Positions 25,235-33,930 of a DNA stretch of 43,974 nt are shown in pieces. Made by a program: the position numbers and the translations under genes. The notes below the pieces were generated by a model. The model was not told where the DNA came from. It was given only the letters and a program-made list of their open reading frames with translations, and ran no database searches. The stretch's first letter is position 1. Every line of letters starts with the position of its first letter. Source of the stretch: Luteitalea sp. (GTDB lineage: Bacteria > Acidobacteriota > Vicinamibacteria > Vicinamibacterales > Vicinamibacteraceae); the NCBI GenBank assembly GCA_009377605.1, contig WHTT01000055.1, positions 1 through 43,974 on the forward strand, written 5' to 3'.

Positions 25235-26686
25235 ATGAACATGGAACGGCACCACAATTTCATTCGTGGCGAATGGCGGCCTGCCTCCGGCGGCAAATGC
25301 TACGCGACCCACAATCCTGCGCATCCGGAAGAGTGCCTCGGAGAGTTCGCCAACTCCAGTGAAGCGGATGTGACAGCAGCCGTGGACGCGGCTGTCGCTG
25401 CCAGCGAGGTCTGGGCGAATACGCCCGGTCCCCAGCGCGGCACGGTGCTCTTCCGGTTCGCCCAGCTCCTGGAGCAATCGAAGGCCGAGCTCGGGCGGAT
25501 CGTCACCCTCGAACAGGGCAAGGCGCTCGCCGAGGCCGAGAGCGAAGTTGGGCGTGCCGCGGCGGAGGCGCGCTTCATGGCCGGCGAAGCCAGCCGCGGG
25601 CTAGGGCAGACGTTCCCGAGCGAGCGTCCTGGCGTCACCTGCTACACGACCTCGGAGCCGCTTGGCGTTGTTGCCGCGATCTCCCCCTGGAACTTCCCCG
25701 TGGTCACGCCCGTACGCAAGATCGCGCCAGCGCTGGCGTGGGGCAATTCCGTTGTCTTCAAGCCGTCATCGTTGACGCCGTGGTCCGCCTGTTATCTCGT
25801 CGGGCTGCTCGAAGAGGCGAGCGTGCCCCCAGGCGTGGTCAATCTCGTGACCGGCCTTGGCTCGGTAATCGGCGAAGCGTTGATTCAGGACGAGCGGGTG
25901 CGCGGGATCAGCTTTACGGGGTCGACTGCCGTCGGTATGCACATCTCTGAAGCCGCCGCGCGCCGGTTGGCGAGAGTGCAGCTCGAATTGGGCGGCAAGA
26001 ATCCGGCGCTCGTCTTCGATTACGACGATCTCGACGGCGCAGCGCGCGAGATCGTGGCCGCGGCGTTTCAGTGCAGCGGCCAACGGTGCACCGCGCTCAG
26101 CCGTGTCATTGTCTCCGAAGCGCAGGCGGATGCGCTCGTGGAGCGCATTGTGAGCCTCGTCAATCGCCTCGAAGTGGGGGACGGGTCGAAGCCTGGTACC
26201 ACGATGGGGCCATTGGTGAGCCATGACCAGCTCCGCAGCGTCGATCGATACGTCCGTCAGGGCGTTGCCGCCGGATGCGAGCTGCTGACGGGAGGCCGGC
26301 CGCTCGTCGACGAGCCAGAACGGCAGGGGTACTACTACGCGCCGACCCTCTTCGACCGCGTACCGGCCGATTCTCCGTTGGCTCTCGAGGAGATCTTCGG
26401 GCCGGTGCTTCCTGTCGTGAGGGTGCGCGACCTGGACGAGGCCATCACGATTGCCAACGGCACACGATATGGCCTCGCCGCGTCACTGTTCACGGATCGT
26501 TTGCGCGCTGTTCACGAAGTGACCAGGCGCGTCGAAGCCGGCATGATCCATGTGAATCATGGCACGGCGAGCCAGGCGCACGTTCCATTCGGCGGCGTCA
26601 AGGAGTCCGGACAGGGCGCCTATTCAATTGGTCCGACAGCCAGAGAGTTCTTCACCAATGTCAAAACCATCTACGTCAGGTGGTAG
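25235..26686 (+). CDS. NAD(P)-dependent aldehyde dehydrogenase
   Basis: 483 residues, typical ALDH length. Asn 153 (PWNF), Lys 176 (FKPSS), Glu 251 (LELGGKNP) and the catalytic Cys 285 (SGQRC) are all in place, with FTGSTAVG as the cofactor loop and EIFGPVLPV near the end. The sequence style (CTALSRVIV after the Cys, and PFGGVKESGQGAYSIG) resembles 2,5-dioxovalerate (alpha-ketoglutarate semialdehyde) and succinate-semialdehyde dehydrogenases, but this is a guess. The start at 25235 has a second Met at 25241 and no strong ribosome site. Its last 29 bases overlap the GntR gene. Confidence 0.94.
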   Translation: MNMERHHNFIRGEWRPASGGKCYATHNPAHPEECLGEFANSSEADVTAAVDAAVAASEVWANTPGPQRGTVLFRFAQLLEQSKAELGRIVTLEQGKALAEAESEVGRAAAEARFMAGEASRGLGQTFPSERPGVTCYTTSEPLGVVAAISPWNFPVVTPVRKIAPALAWGNSVVFKPSSLTPWSACYLVGLLEEASVPPGVVNLVTGLGSVIGEALIQDERVRGISFTGSTAVGMHISEAAARRLARVQLELGGKNPALVFDYDDLDGAAREIVAAAFQCSGQRCTALSRVIVSEAQADALVERIVSLVNRLEVGDGSKPGTTMGPLVSHDQLRSVDRYVRQGVAAGCELLTGGRPLVDEPERQGYYYAPTLFDRVPADSPLALEEIFGPVLPVVRVRDLDEAITIANGTRYGLAASLFTDRLRAVHEVTRRVEAGMIHVNHGTASQAHVPFGGVKESGQGAYSIGPTAREFFTNVKTIYVRW

Positions 26687-27437
26687 GGCCGCGAAGCCAG
26701 CGCAGGCGCCAGCGCAGGCACCTGCGCTCGAGCCGTTGTCTGGCACGCTCCAGTTGGGCGCGCGGGCGTATGTCTCACTGTGGAACGGCATCGTGGGTGG
26801 CCGTATCGAGCCTGGAACGCAGCTTCGTCCGGACACGATCGCCGAGCAGCTCGCGATCAGCACCACACCGGTGCGTGAAGCGTTGCACCGGCTGGAGGGG
26901 GACGGCCTGGTCGTGAAGAGGCCGTATCAAGGCTGGTTCGTGCGGGCGTTCACCGAGCAAGAGGTACGGGAGCTGTACGAGATGCGCGCCGCGCTCGAGT
27001 GCTTCAGCGTCAGGCTGGCCTGCGAGCGCATTACAGACGAGGAGCTGGCGTGGCTCCGTGAGCATCAATCGGTCGGCGAGGCCGCTCTGAGAGATGGGGA
27101 CATGGATGCGTATCGAGCCTACAATCGGGACCTCCACGCCGCGATCATGCGGGCTGCCCGCAACTCCTATCTCTCTTCCATGATGGGGCAGCTCGACCTG
27201 CAGAGTCAGATACTGATGGCTAGGACGATCCGGCTGGTGGGACGTCCGTCACGTGCGATCGAGGAGCATCACGAGCTGGTCGATCTCATTGCACGCCGGC
27301 AGGCGAGAGCGGCGCAACGAGTGATGGAGCGGCACATTTTGAGCGCGCTCGAAGACATCGTGCGCGTTGGGATTCGAGGGCAGGTAGAAGATGCGGACGC
27401 TCCGCAGCGATCCAGCATGAAGAGCTCGCGGCGATGA
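26658..27437 (+). CDS. GntR-family regulator, FadR/FCD type
   Basis: 259 residues from the ATG at 26658, inside the end of the aldehyde dehydrogenase gene. After an Ala/Pro/Gln-rich tail (about 1-35), residues 36-105 form the GntR winged helix (GTQLRPDTIAEQLAISTTPVREALHRLEGDGLVVKRPYQGWFVRAF). The C-terminal all-helical FCD domain (LYEMRAALECFSVRLAC; YNRDLHAAIMRAARN; EEHHELVDLIARRQARAA VMERH) has the Asp/His pattern used to bind a metal and a carboxylate ligand. FCD regulators usually respond to organic acids of the pathway they control, so it probably represses this catabolic block. It overlaps the MFS gene by 4 bases. Confidence 0.92.
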   Translation: MSKPSTSGGRAAKPAQAPAQAPALEPLSGTLQLGARAYVSLWNGIVGGRIEPGTQLRPDTIAEQLAISTTPVREALHRLEGDGLVVKRPYQGWFVRAFTEQEVRELYEMRAALECFSVRLACERITDEELAWLREHQSVGEAALRDGDMDAYRAYNRDLHAAIMRAARNSYLSSMMGQLDLQSQILMARTIRLVGRPSRAIEEHHELVDLIARRQARAAQRVMERHILSALEDIVRVGIRGQVEDADAPQRSSMKSSRR

Positions 27438-28720
27438 GCAGGACGACCGAGGCGCCCAGTCGTCTGCCGCGCTATATGGTCATCGCAGCGCTGTTCGTGC
27501 TGTCGTTGATTACCTACATCGATCGAGCAGCGATCTCGACCGCCAAGGGGCCAATGGCGGGTGATCTGTCGCTCTCCGACGCTCAGATGGGGTTCGTGTT
27601 CAGCGCGTTCGCGCTCGGCTACGCCGCGGCGCAGATTCCCTCCGGTTGGTTTGCCGATCGCATCGGCCCGCGCCACGCGCTGGCAATCGTCGTCGCGCTC
27701 TGGAGCGTGCTCACGGCGCTCACTGGTGCCATGACGCGGCTGGGGTCGCTCCTCGTGGTGCGATTCCTGTTCGGTGTGGCGGAAGCGGGCGCGTTTCCCG
27801 GCTCGGCACGAGTCTTCTACAACTGGCTGCCGGCGGCTGAGCGGGGCATTGCCAACGGCGTCCTCTTCTCCGGCGGGCTCCTCGGTGCCGCCGTCGCGTT
27901 TCCCATCTTCGTCTGGTTGTTGGAGGGCTACGGCTGGCGCCGCGCGTTCTACATTCTGGGAATTCCTGGTCTCGTCTGGGTGCTCTGTTGGCTGATATGG
28001 TTTCGAGACTACCCGCGCGAGCGGATCGTCCACGAATCGACGGCGAGCGGACCGGAGCGCGGTCTCGGGGAGCTGCTGCGCTCGCGCGGGATGATCCTCG
28101 CGATGGTGCAGTACTTCGCCGGGAACTTCACATTTTACATCTGCATTTCGTGGATGCACCCGTTCCTGCTCGAGCAATACAGCTTGACGCAAAACCAAGC
28201 CGCCCGCTATGCGATGGTGCCGCTGCTGTGCGGCGCGTCCGCGAACTGGGCGGCCGGGCTGTTCGTGGACTTTCTGTACAAGTCGCGTTTCCGCGCCTGG
28301 TCGCGCCGCCTGCCTGGCATGGCCGGCTTCGTGCTCGCGACGACGGGTGTGCTGTGGGCCTCCGTGGCTGACAGCGCGGTGGGCGCGGTCGTTGGCTTAG
28401 CGGTGGCCACGTTTGGCGTAGAAATGACGATCAGCCCGAGTTGGGCGTTTTGCCTCGACGTCGGCGGGAAGCGGTCCGGAGCCGTCTCGGCCTCCATGAA
28501 CATGGCGGGCAACTTCGGCGGCTTCGTCAGCACGAACGCCTTCCCGCTGCTTCGCCGGCTGACGGGCAGCCCCGCAACTTACTTCCAGGTTGCGGCGCTC
28601 CTGAATTTTGCGGCGATTCTGTGCTGGCGGTCGATGCGCTCGCCTGCCGCCGTGGAAACCGGGGACGCCGAGGCGCGCCTTTCGGAGCAGGAACGCGGTT
28701 ACCATAAGCCACGTGCTTGA
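27434..28720 (+). CDS. MFS transporter, anion:cation symporter (hexuronate/tartrate-like) type
   Basis: 428 residues with 12 predicted membrane segments. The first has SLITYIDRAAISTAKG, the start characteristic of the ACS family; the loop between helices 2 and 3 is SGWFADRIGPRHAL (MFS signature GxxxDRxGxR). Known ACS members import organic anions such as hexuronates, galactonate, glucarate, tartrate and phthalate with protons. This supports an acidic substrate for the whole cluster. It begins with the ATG overlapping the regulator stop. It is followed by the exported amidohydrolase. Confidence 0.92.
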   Translation: MSRTTEAPSRLPRYMVIAALFVLSLITYIDRAAISTAKGPMAGDLSLSDAQMGFVFSAFALGYAAAQIPSGWFADRIGPRHALAIVVALWSVLTALTGAMTRLGSLLVVRFLFGVAEAGAFPGSARVFYNWLPAAERGIANGVLFSGGLLGAAVAFPIFVWLLEGYGWRRAFYILGIPGLVWVLCWLIWFRDYPRERIVHESTASGPERGLGELLRSRGMILAMVQYFAGNFTFYICISWMHPFLLEQYSLTQNQAARYAMVPLLCGASANWAAGLFVDFLYKSRFRAWSRRLPGMAGFVLATTGVLWASVADSAVGAVVGLAVATFGVEMTISPSWAFCLDVGGKRSGAVSASMNMAGNFGGFVSTNAFPLLRRLTGSPATYFQVAALLNFAAILCWRSMRSPAAVETGDAEARLSEQERGYHKPRA

Positions 28721-28739
28721 GGCGCGCAGAAATGCCCAG

Positions 28740-29783
28740 GTGAGACGTGTGCAACGCGGAGGACAGCTCGGCCTCATCTTGGCTTGTGTGGCGGCGACGG
28801 CGCTCGCCGCACCCCAAGCGAGGCCGAAGCCGCGCATCACGATTCTGACGACCGGCGGAACCATCGCCAGCCGCGCCGGAGCGCCCATGCAGCCGGGCGC
28901 CGCGTTGATTGCCGCAATACCGCAGCTTGCCGAGCATGCCGACATCAGCGTCGAAGAAATCGTCCGTGTCGGCTCGTCGCGAATGACGCCGTCGCATTGG
29001 CTCTCGCTCTCGAAGCGGATCGACGCACTGTTTCGTGAGGAGCCGTCCCTGCCGGGCGTCGTCGTGACCCATGGCACCGATACGCTCGAGGAGACGGCGT
29101 TCTTCTTGAACCTGACCGTACGCGACAGAAGGCCTGTCGTCCTGACCGGCTCCATGCGCGCGAGTGACGAGGTTTCTGCCGACGGACCGGCCAACCTGCT
29201 CAACGCCGTGCGGACGGCGGCCTCCAAGGAGGCGGCCGGCCGAGGCGTGCTCGTCGTGCTCAACGAGAGCATTACGGCCGCACGTGACGTCTGGAAGACA
29301 CACAACCGGCGTGTGGACACCTTTCGCTCACCGGAGCTGGGGCTCCTCGGCTATATCGATCCGGACGGTGTCGTCTTCTACCGGAGCCCGGCGCGTCCGC
29401 ACACGAGCAAGAGCGAATTCGATGTCTCGGAGTTGGATGCGCTGCCGAACGTTGTTCTGGTTGCTGACTACGCGGGCTTCGACGGCACGTTGATGGACGG
29501 TGTCATCGCCCGTCGTCCTGCCGGCCTTGTCGTGGCTGGCTTCGCAGGCGGGCGGTTGAGCGAGGGTGGGCGGCACGTCGTCCGCCAGGCCGCCGCTGCC
29601 GGAATACCGGTGGTTGTCTCCTCTCGAGTGCCCGGTGGCCGCATCGTCGGGGAGGCCGTGTCGGGCCTCCCGGCTGTCGTGGCGCGAGACCTGTCACCGC
29701 ACAAGGCGCGGATTCTCCTCATGCTGGCGCTGACCCGCACGCGCCAGCTCGAAGACATCCAGCGAATCTTCGACACCTACTGA
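28740..29783 (+). CDS. Exported type II-like L-asparaginase/glutaminase
   Basis: 347 residues if GTG 28740 is used; GTG 28713 and 28749 are alternatives, the last with AGGTG close upstream. Signal peptide follows (GLILACVAATALAAPQA). Catalytic motifs: ILTTGGTIAS (nucleophile Thr), VVTHGTDTLEETAFFL (Thr-Asp pair), and GSMRASDEVSADGPANL; the AGFAGG and VVSSRVPGGRIV stretches and the C-terminal KARILLMLAL fit the family. Such periplasmic enzymes split Asn or Gln to the acid and ammonia. Its place at the end of the block suggests either use of an amide-containing substrate or chance linkage; the gap to the MFS gene is only 20 bases. Confidence 0.92.
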   Translation: MRRVQRGGQLGLILACVAATALAAPQARPKPRITILTTGGTIASRAGAPMQPGAALIAAIPQLAEHADISVEEIVRVGSSRMTPSHWLSLSKRIDALFREEPSLPGVVVTHGTDTLEETAFFLNLTVRDRRPVVLTGSMRASDEVSADGPANLLNAVRTAASKEAAGRGVLVVLNESITAARDVWKTHNRRVDTFRSPELGLLGYIDPDGVVFYRSPARPHTSKSEFDVSELDALPNVVLVADYAGFDGTLMDGVIARRPAGLVVAGFAGGRLSEGGRHVVRQAAAAGIPVVVSSRVPGGRIVGEAVSGLPAVVARDLSPHKARILLMLALTRTRQLEDIQRIFDTY

Positions 29784-29903
29784 GAATGCGACCCTGGGCC
29801 TCGACGAGTGGCGCGGCCGCGACGCCCATCGTGCCTGGTGGCTTCTGATCTCGCTATTTCACGCGGAGGAGGGAAACAGCGACAGCCGGAGGAAGAAGCG
29901 ACT

Positions 29904-30473
29904 CTAGCACGAGTCTCCGGATGAAAGGGATTGCCGAAGTGAGTCCAGAAGGGCGCGAGTGCCATGCTGTGCGCACCAGCGTTCAATGTATGTCCAGTCC
30001 AGCGACGAGCCCTGGACTGCGAGCACATTTCGAGCGTCGTCGAGGTCCTTTGCCCGGTTTCCCTGACGCGCCCACCGAAGCTTCGTAATCACAGTATCTT
30101 CTGCGGTCATCACGAACGCGTGCCGCGCCAGGAGTCGCATGCGCTGGCGCCGCACGAACCGCTCCCGATCGTGAGGATCGTCAGTTAGGCCGAACAGCTC
30201 GAACGTGAACGGGCTGCCACGAAGCTCGATCACGTGGCGAGTGGTTCCGGTGATTGTCTCGAACGACGCCTGAGGATTCAGCCGAAACGCCGGGCCCAGC
30301 GTCGCCACGAGCCGCTCCAGAGCACCAGGGGATACTTCCACGACGAAGTCGGCGTCACGCGTCGACCGAGGAACGCCGTGGACGTTGGTCGCCAGTGAAC
30401 CGACGACCATGAACGGAATAGCTTCCGTGGTTAGCGCATCGATGACGTGGGCGACTGCTTCGTCGCTCGTCAC
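29904..30473 (-). CDS. Nucleotidyltransferase-fold protein (possible toxin-antitoxin type)
   Basis: 189 residues. The N-terminal part FMVVGSLATNVHGVPRSTRDADFVVEV carries the nucleotidyltransferase hallmark: Gly 25-Ser 26 followed by Asp 40-x-Asp 42, the metal-binding pair. The middle (SPFTFELFGLTDDPHDRERF) and TAEDTVITKLRWARQGNRAKDLDDARNVL are typical of MNT/AbiEii-like or DUF6036-type proteins. These transfer nucleotides to proteins or tRNA in several toxin-antitoxin pairs; here the direct target is unknown. The start overlaps the upstream small gene by 4 bases, so the two form an operon. Confidence 0.82.
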   Translation of the reverse strand: MTSDEAVAHVIDALTTEAIPFMVVGSLATNVHGVPRSTRDADFVVEVSPGALERLVATLGPAFRLNPQASFETITGTTRHVIELRGSPFTFELFGLTDDPHDRERFVRRQRMRLLARHAFVMTAEDTVITKLRWARQGNRAKDLDDARNVLAVQGSSLDWTYIERWCAQHGTRALLDSLRQSLSSGDSC

Positions 30474-30700
30474 GGGCTACGCTCCAGCTGCCCGGCCAAG
30501 TCGAGCTGCCACCGGAGCATGGCTTGAGCCTGCAATTCGTCAAGTTCAGGGTGACGATGGCGGATGCCGTCCATCATGACACGGCAGGTGCGATCGAAGA
30601 GTCGCGGGCCCTCGAGTAGCTTTACTTCCGCCGACATTTCACGCGCACGCGCGACCTGTTCCGTGAAGAGGCGCTCCAGAAGCTCAGTAGTCGGGTTCAT
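30470..30700 (-). CDS. Small partner protein of the nucleotidyltransferase
   Basis: 76 residues; ATG at 30700 preceded by GGAAAG. It is predicted to be almost all helical (TELLERLFTEQVARAREMSAEVKLL; ELDELQAQAMLRWQLDLAGQLE), with charged residues throughout and no known domain that I recognise. The stop overlaps the start of the nucleotidyltransferase gene by 4 bases, an arrangement like that of antitoxin-toxin or nucleotidyltransferase-HEPN pairs, but no HEPN motif is seen. Calling it an antitoxin would be inference. Confidence 0.68.
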   Translation of the reverse strand: MNPTTELLERLFTEQVARAREMSAEVKLLEGPRLFDRTCRVMMDGIRHRHPELDELQAQAMLRWQLDLAGQLERSP

Positions 30701-30814
30701 GACTTTCCAAACCCGATTGTAGCGCACGGCGCGTTCGGCGAACGCGCCCTACCCTCCCCGATTCGACAGCAAGGGACGGAGGGCTCACCGCGTCGATCTG
30801 CCTCATAGTCTGTG

Positions 30815-31303
30815 ATGGCCCAGACGATGGAGCGACGGCAACTGTTGCAACGACTCGACAAGGCGTGGCTGGCCTTCAAGGCATCGTATGCCGGCCTCTC
30901 CGACGCGCAACTGATGGAGCCTGGTGTCGCCGGCGCCTGGTCGGTCCGAGACATCATTGCTCACGTGACCACCTGGGAGGAGGAGGCACTCGAGCACCTG
31001 CCATCCATCCTCGAGGGCCGCAGGCCGCCGCGATACTCGGTCACCTATGGCGGCATCGATACTTTCAACGCCCTGATGACGAAGAAGAAGGCAGGGCTGT
31101 CGCTCCCGGAGGTGTTCCGGCAGCAGGAAGAAATCCACCGACGGGTTGTCGCCCTGATCGAGCACGCGCCAGAAGATCAATTGATTGTCGAGACGCGATT
31201 CCGTCGTCGGCTGCGACTCGATACGTACAGTCACTACCCGAAGCACGCCGGCGCGATACGGCGATGGAGAGAGCGACAAGCGGTGGCCGGAACAACGCCT
31301 TGA
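30815..31303 (+). CDS. DinB/DfsB (ClbS)-like four-helix protein
   Basis: 162 residues. Helices with ERRQLLQRLDKAWLAFKASYAGLSDAQLMEPGVAGAWSVRDIIAHVTTWEEEAL match the DinB-like/ClbS fold: the V-R-D-I-I-A-H-V-T-x-W-E-E segment carries a His that serves as a metal ligand in many members. DYRR-type loops and the C-terminal TYSHYPKHAGAIRRWRE (second His motif) are also present. ClbS protects E. coli against its own colibactin genotoxin; other members are thiol transferases. The function here is unknown. No strong ribosome site was seen, and Met 30827 is an alternative start. Confidence 0.8.
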   Translation: MAQTMERRQLLQRLDKAWLAFKASYAGLSDAQLMEPGVAGAWSVRDIIAHVTTWEEEALEHLPSILEGRRPPRYSVTYGGIDTFNALMTKKKAGLSLPEVFRQQEEIHRRVVALIEHAPEDQLIVETRFRRRLRLDTYSHYPKHAGAIRRWRERQAVAGTTP

Positions 31304-31321
31304 ACGACACGTCCAAGACCG

Positions 31322-32209
31322 TTATTCCCGACGCGAGCCGAGAAAGCTCCAGTCCTGCTCGCGTGCCCAGTCCTCGAAACGGTGCCAGCGGATGTCCGGC
31401 GCCGTCTGGCGGACCGCCGCAATGTCTGCGCTGTAACCCACGCGGTCGAACCATTCTAACATCGCCGCAAGATCCGCGTTGTCGGCACGGATGGCCTCGA
31501 GCGGCAGCTCCTGATAGCGGATCTGCTTGCCTGAGACGTTGGAGACGATGGTCACCATCTCTTCACTCGTCAGCTCATCCGACGCGAGATCCATACGGGT
31601 GCCGAGAAACTGATCTCGTCTATCGATGACGAGCGCGGCGAACGCCCCGATGTCGTCCACGGCGATCTGCTGCAGCTTACGTCCTGCGGGCAGCGCTTGG
31701 GCGAAGACGCCATTCTCGAGCCCGGCAACGTTCCACGGTGCGAGCAGATTCTCCATGAAGTAGACGGGGGCGATGATCGTGAAGGGAAGAGCGCTGCGGC
31801 GGAGGTGCTCTTCGACCTCGAGCTTGCTCTCGAAGTGCGGAATGCCGGTCTTGCGATCGGCGCCGGCCACCGAGGAGAAGACGAAGTGCTGTGTGCCCAC
31901 AGCGCGCGCTGCGTCCACGATGGCGATGCCTTGCCGCGTCTCGGCTTCCGTGCCGGCTTCGAATGGCGTGCACATTGTAAAGATCGCGTTGGTGCCGCCA
32001 ATTGCCTGCTCGAGTGAAGTGCGGTCGTCGAAGTTGCCGGTCGCGAGCTCCGCACCAGCGTGTCTCAGGGCCTCGGCGGCGGGGCTGGTGGTGTTGCGGG
32101 TGAGGGCGCGGACACGATGTCCGCGGGCGAGCAACGCTCGCGCCGCGGCGCCACCTTGCTTGCCCGTTGCGCCGGTGACGAGCACTGTGAGCGTTCGATT
32201 CGTGGTCAT
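31322..32209 (-). CDS. NmrA-like NAD(P)-binding protein
   Basis: 295 residues from the ATG at 32209 (GGAGATCAAGC upstream). TVLVTGATGKQGGAAARALLARGHRVRALTRN is a Rossmann GxxGxxG site with the Arg that usually favours NADPH. FVFSSVAGADRKTGIPHFESK (the S...x-x-x-K remnants) and EEHLRRSALPFTIIAPVYFMENL are characteristic of the NmrA/HSCARG group of atypical short-chain dehydrogenases, which act as redox sensors or quinone reductases. No catalytic Tyr-x-x-x-Lys is evident. It is divergent from a truncated NAD(P)-binding gene. Confidence 0.9.
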   Translation of the reverse strand: MTTNRTLTVLVTGATGKQGGAAARALLARGHRVRALTRNTTSPAAEALRHAGAELATGNFDDRTSLEQAIGGTNAIFTMCTPFEAGTEAETRQGIAIVDAARAVGTQHFVFSSVAGADRKTGIPHFESKLEVEEHLRRSALPFTIIAPVYFMENLLAPWNVAGLENGVFAQALPAGRKLQQIAVDDIGAFAALVIDRRDQFLGTRMDLASDELTSEEMVTIVSNVSGKQIRYQELPLEAIRADNADLAAMLEWFDRVGYSADIAAVRQTAPDIRWHRFEDWAREQDWSFLGSRRE

Positions 32210-32314
32210 GCTTGATCTCCAGTGAGTGTCAACCCGTTCAGTGCAGGTAGTATTGAGCCATCGCGCTGGGCCGACTGCCGGCTGAGCGCACACAACGGAA
32301 GTGAGTGGCTTATC

Positions 32315-32629
32315 ATGAGCGATCCCGTGCTGGTTGTCGGCGGCACACGTGGTACTGGGCTCCTCATCGCTCGCCTCTTGCTCCAACGCGGTTATCAGGT
32401 GCGTGTGTTGGCCCGCGATGCGGCGCGAGCAACGCTGCAACTCGACTCCGCGGTAGACGTGGTTGCGGGCGACATCACCAAGCCTGAGACGCTTCCCGCC
32501 GCAGTTGAGGGCGCCAGCCACATCATCTTCACCGCGGGGGTTCACAGCGGCCGCGCCGCCCGCGAAAGCCTCGTAAAGATGACAGACTACCAGTTTCGAA
32601 ACGAGTGCCAGGGCATCGCCGGATCATGA
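32315..32629 (+). pseudogene. N-terminal fragment of an NAD(P)H-binding SDR-like protein
   Basis: About 104 residues: PVLVVGGTRGTGLLIARLLLQRGYQVRVLARD is an intact Rossmann start, DVVAGDITKPETLPAAVEGASHIIFTAG follows in step with atypical SDR proteins, and GRAARESLVKMTDYQ is the point where such proteins continue with the rest of the domain. Here the frame turns into a short unrelated tail (FRNECQGIAGS) and stops, overlapping the nhaA start. Full members have 250-300 residues, so about two thirds are missing. Confidence 0.68.
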
Positions 32630-33930
32630 GGCCTGAGGTGACAGCACAACAGCGGCAGACCCGAAGTGGTTGGATCGACTCACTCACGCAGTTCCTGACC
32701 GTTGAAGCGGCAGGCGGCGTCGTACTGTTGGTGTGTGCGACCGTCGCGCTCGTGTTGGCGAACTCACTGTTCCGAGCGCCCTACGAAGCCATCTGGCAGA
32801 CGATGGTGGGTTGGAGCGCGGGCAGCGTGACCATGCAGCATTCGCTGCGGCACTGGATCAACGACGGCCTCATGGCCGTCTTCTTCTTAGTAGTCGGCCT
32901 CGAAATCAAGCGGGAGCTTGCCGTTGGCGAGCTCCGCGACCGGCGTGCGGCCCTGCTGCCCGCGGCGCTCGGCGGAATGGTCCTTCCCGCGGCGATCTAT
33001 CTCGGCCTGCAATGGGGGCAAGACGGCGCCGCGGGATGGGGCATCCCCATGGCAACCGACATCGCCTTCGTCGTCGGCTGCCTCGCCGTGCTGGGGCCGC
33101 GCGTGCCGCATGGTCTGCGAGTCTTCCTGCTGTCTCTCGCGATCATCGACGACATCGGCGCGATTCTCGTCGTTGCGTTCGGGTATTCGACCGGTATCGA
33201 CGCGCGCTTCGTCGCCCTGGGCCTCGCTGGGCTTGTGGCTGTCGCGATTCTCGTTCGTATAGGCGTGACGACGATTGTGCCGTTCGTGGTTGCGGGCGCG
33301 CTCACGTGGCTGGCCTTCCATGAGTCGGGTGTGCATGCCACGATCGCCGGCGTGCTGCTGGGGCTATTGGCGCCCGCTCGCGCCGCTCCTGGTGAGCACC
33401 ACGCATCACACGCTCTCGACAGGCTCGGTGAGCGGCTCGGTGGTAGCCACGACGACGTCGATGAAGCCGAGGACGTGACTGCACCTGCCGCGACGGCAGC
33501 TCACGGCGTGGAATCGCCTCTCGAGCGGCTCGAGTCTGCGCTCCATCCGTTCGTGTCATTCGTTGTGATGCCCATATTTGCCCTCGCGAACGCCGGCGTT
33601 GCCTTGGAGCTCGAGGGCATCGGACACCCTGTAGCGCTTGCGGTGATCGCCGGCCTCGTGGTGGGGAAGCCCGTCGGTGTGAGCCTGTTCGCATGGCTCG
33701 CAGTCCGCCTTCGCTGGACGCGCCTCCCAACCGGCGTGTCCTGGCCGCTGCTCGTGGGAGCGGGATGCCTTGCCGGAATTGGGTTCACGATGGCGCTCTT
33801 CATCTCGAGCCTCGCCCTGGACGGCACGTTGCTGGACGCGGCCAAGATCGGCGTTCTCGCGGGATCGCTCGTGGCCGGGGTTGCGGGGTTCCTTCTGATA
33901 TGGCTCCGGCTACCTGAAACGCAGCCATGA
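32626..33930 (+). CDS. nhaA: Na+/H+ antiporter
   Basis: 434 residues from the ATG at 32626 (an upstream ATG at 32605 would add seven). It exports Na+ in exchange for protons, electrogenically, in the inner membrane. Key acidic residues are present: Asp 145 in MATDIAFVVG and the pair Asp 175-Asp 176 in LAIIDDIGAI. Also WINDGLMAVFFLVVGLEIKRE and ESGVHATIAGVLLGLLAP. A hydrophilic insert of about 50 residues after LLAPARA (GEHHASHALDRL... with His and Asp runs) is longer than in E. coli NhaA, though such inserts occur in the family. No nhaR-like regulator is adjacent. Confidence 0.96.
   Translation: MRPEVTAQQRQTRSGWIDSLTQFLTVEAAGGVVLLVCATVALVLANSLFRAPYEAIWQTMVGWSAGSVTMQHSLRHWINDGLMAVFFLVVGLEIKRELAVGELRDRRAALLPAALGGMVLPAAIYLGLQWGQDGAAGWGIPMATDIAFVVGCLAVLGPRVPHGLRVFLLSLAIIDDIGAILVVAFGYSTGIDARFVALGLAGLVAVAILVRIGVTTIVPFVVAGALTWLAFHESGVHATIAGVLLGLLAPARAAPGEHHASHALDRLGERLGGSHDDVDEAEDVTAPAATAAHGVESPLERLESALHPFVSFVVMPIFALANAGVALELEGIGHPVALAVIAGLVVGKPVGVSLFAWLAVRLRWTRLPTGVSWPLLVGAGCLAGIGFTMALFISSLALDGTLLDAAKIGVLAGSLVAGVAGFLLIWLRLPETQP

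Noticed and set aside
24038-25477. 479-residue antisense frame over the alcohol dehydrogenase
   Set aside because: The sense frame carries every metal ligand of the family, and the antisense frame has none.
32605-32625. Earlier nhaA start
   Set aside because: The seven extra residues are not hydrophobic or family-like, and the ATG at 32626 is equally good.
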